A DNA stretch of 5,610 nucleotides from Alkalinema sp. CAN_BIN05 (lineage in GTDB: Bacteria > Cyanobacteriota > Cyanobacteriia > Leptolyngbyales > Leptolyngbyaceae), in assembly GCA_026786325.1 (NCBI GenBank), contig JAJAYH010000471.1:1-5610 (forward strand), read 5' to 3'. Below are positions 5,547-5,610 of this stretch, one piece after another. The translations under genes and the position numbers were made by a program. Within the stretch, counting starts at the first letter, position 1. Each line of letters opens with the position of its first letter. Under the pieces are notes generated by a model. That model was not told the origin of the DNA, made no database searches, and was given only the letters and a program-made list of their open reading frames with translations.

Positions 5547-5584
5547 AGTCCCCCTTTTTAAGGGGGATTTAGGGGGATCGAGAT
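5547..5584 (+). repeat. C-run/G-run palindromic repeat, copy B
   Basis: TAGTCCCCCTTTTTAAGGGG begins a hairpin with a 7-bp stem (CCCCCTT/AAGGGGG, 3-nt loop). It is followed by ATTTAGGGGGATCGAG. This is the type of dispersed palindromic repeat common in cyanobacterial intergenic regions. It lies 62 bp beyond the DUF559 stop, in opposite orientation to copy A. The hairpin might stop transcription, but no T-run follows it on either strand. Confidence 0.65.
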
Positions 5585-5610
5585 TATGTCGTATGAACTG
5601 AGGCTATAAC

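Noticed and set aside
5425..5584. Repeats A and B as a CRISPR array
   Set aside because: There are only two copies, in opposite orientation, with no regular spacers and no cas genes.

Overview
The window looks like chromosomal DNA from a cyanobacterium. The main evidence is CGATCG, the core of the cyanobacterial HIP1 element: I count about thirty copies in 5.6 kb where one or two would be expected, plus one full GCGATCGC at 3644-3651. The gene content agrees: a LabA-like NYN protein, a DUF559 endonuclease-like protein and C-run/G-run palindromic repeats of cyanobacterial type. The genus cannot be read from the sequence.

Layout from left to right: (1) 1-290, minus strand, the N-terminal 96 codons of an unrecognised protein that runs off the left edge. 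(2) 380-1174, minus, a short-chain dehydrogenase/reductase of the C-factor/sniffer type. (3) 1175-1587, a 413-bp AT-rich divergent spacer with a 26-bp imperfect palindrome close to the SDR start and no convincing gene. (4) 1588-2175, plus, a LabA-like NYN-domain protein whose SGD-type active-site motif has changed to SHNND. (5) 2176-2334, a convergent spacer with small inverted repeats. (6) 2335-3195, minus, precorrin-6A reductase (cobK/cbiJ). (7) 3195-3653, minus, a small two-helix membrane protein of unknown function whose stop overlaps the cobK start as TAATG. (8) 3823-4887, minus, D-alanine--D-alanine ligase (ddl), starting at a GTG behind an extended -10 promoter. (9) 4996-5484, plus, a DUF559 protein divergent from ddl. 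(10) 5425-5584, two oppositely oriented copies of a C-run/G-run repeat. One is read through as the C-terminal tail of the DUF559 protein and the other lies just downstream.

Most genes are ordinary housekeeping or accessory genes: cell-wall precursor synthesis (ddl), corrin synthesis (cobK) and a redox enzyme (SDR). The membrane protein and cobK form a translationally coupled pair. Ddl lies upstream on the same strand, but a 169-bp gap with a candidate promoter and hairpin suggests the pair can be transcribed separately. No complete novel multi-gene defence or mobile system is visible. The two points most worth following are the DUF559 gene with its flanking inverted repeats, which could be a small mobile or repeat-associated unit, and the LabA-like protein with an apparently degenerate catalytic site.
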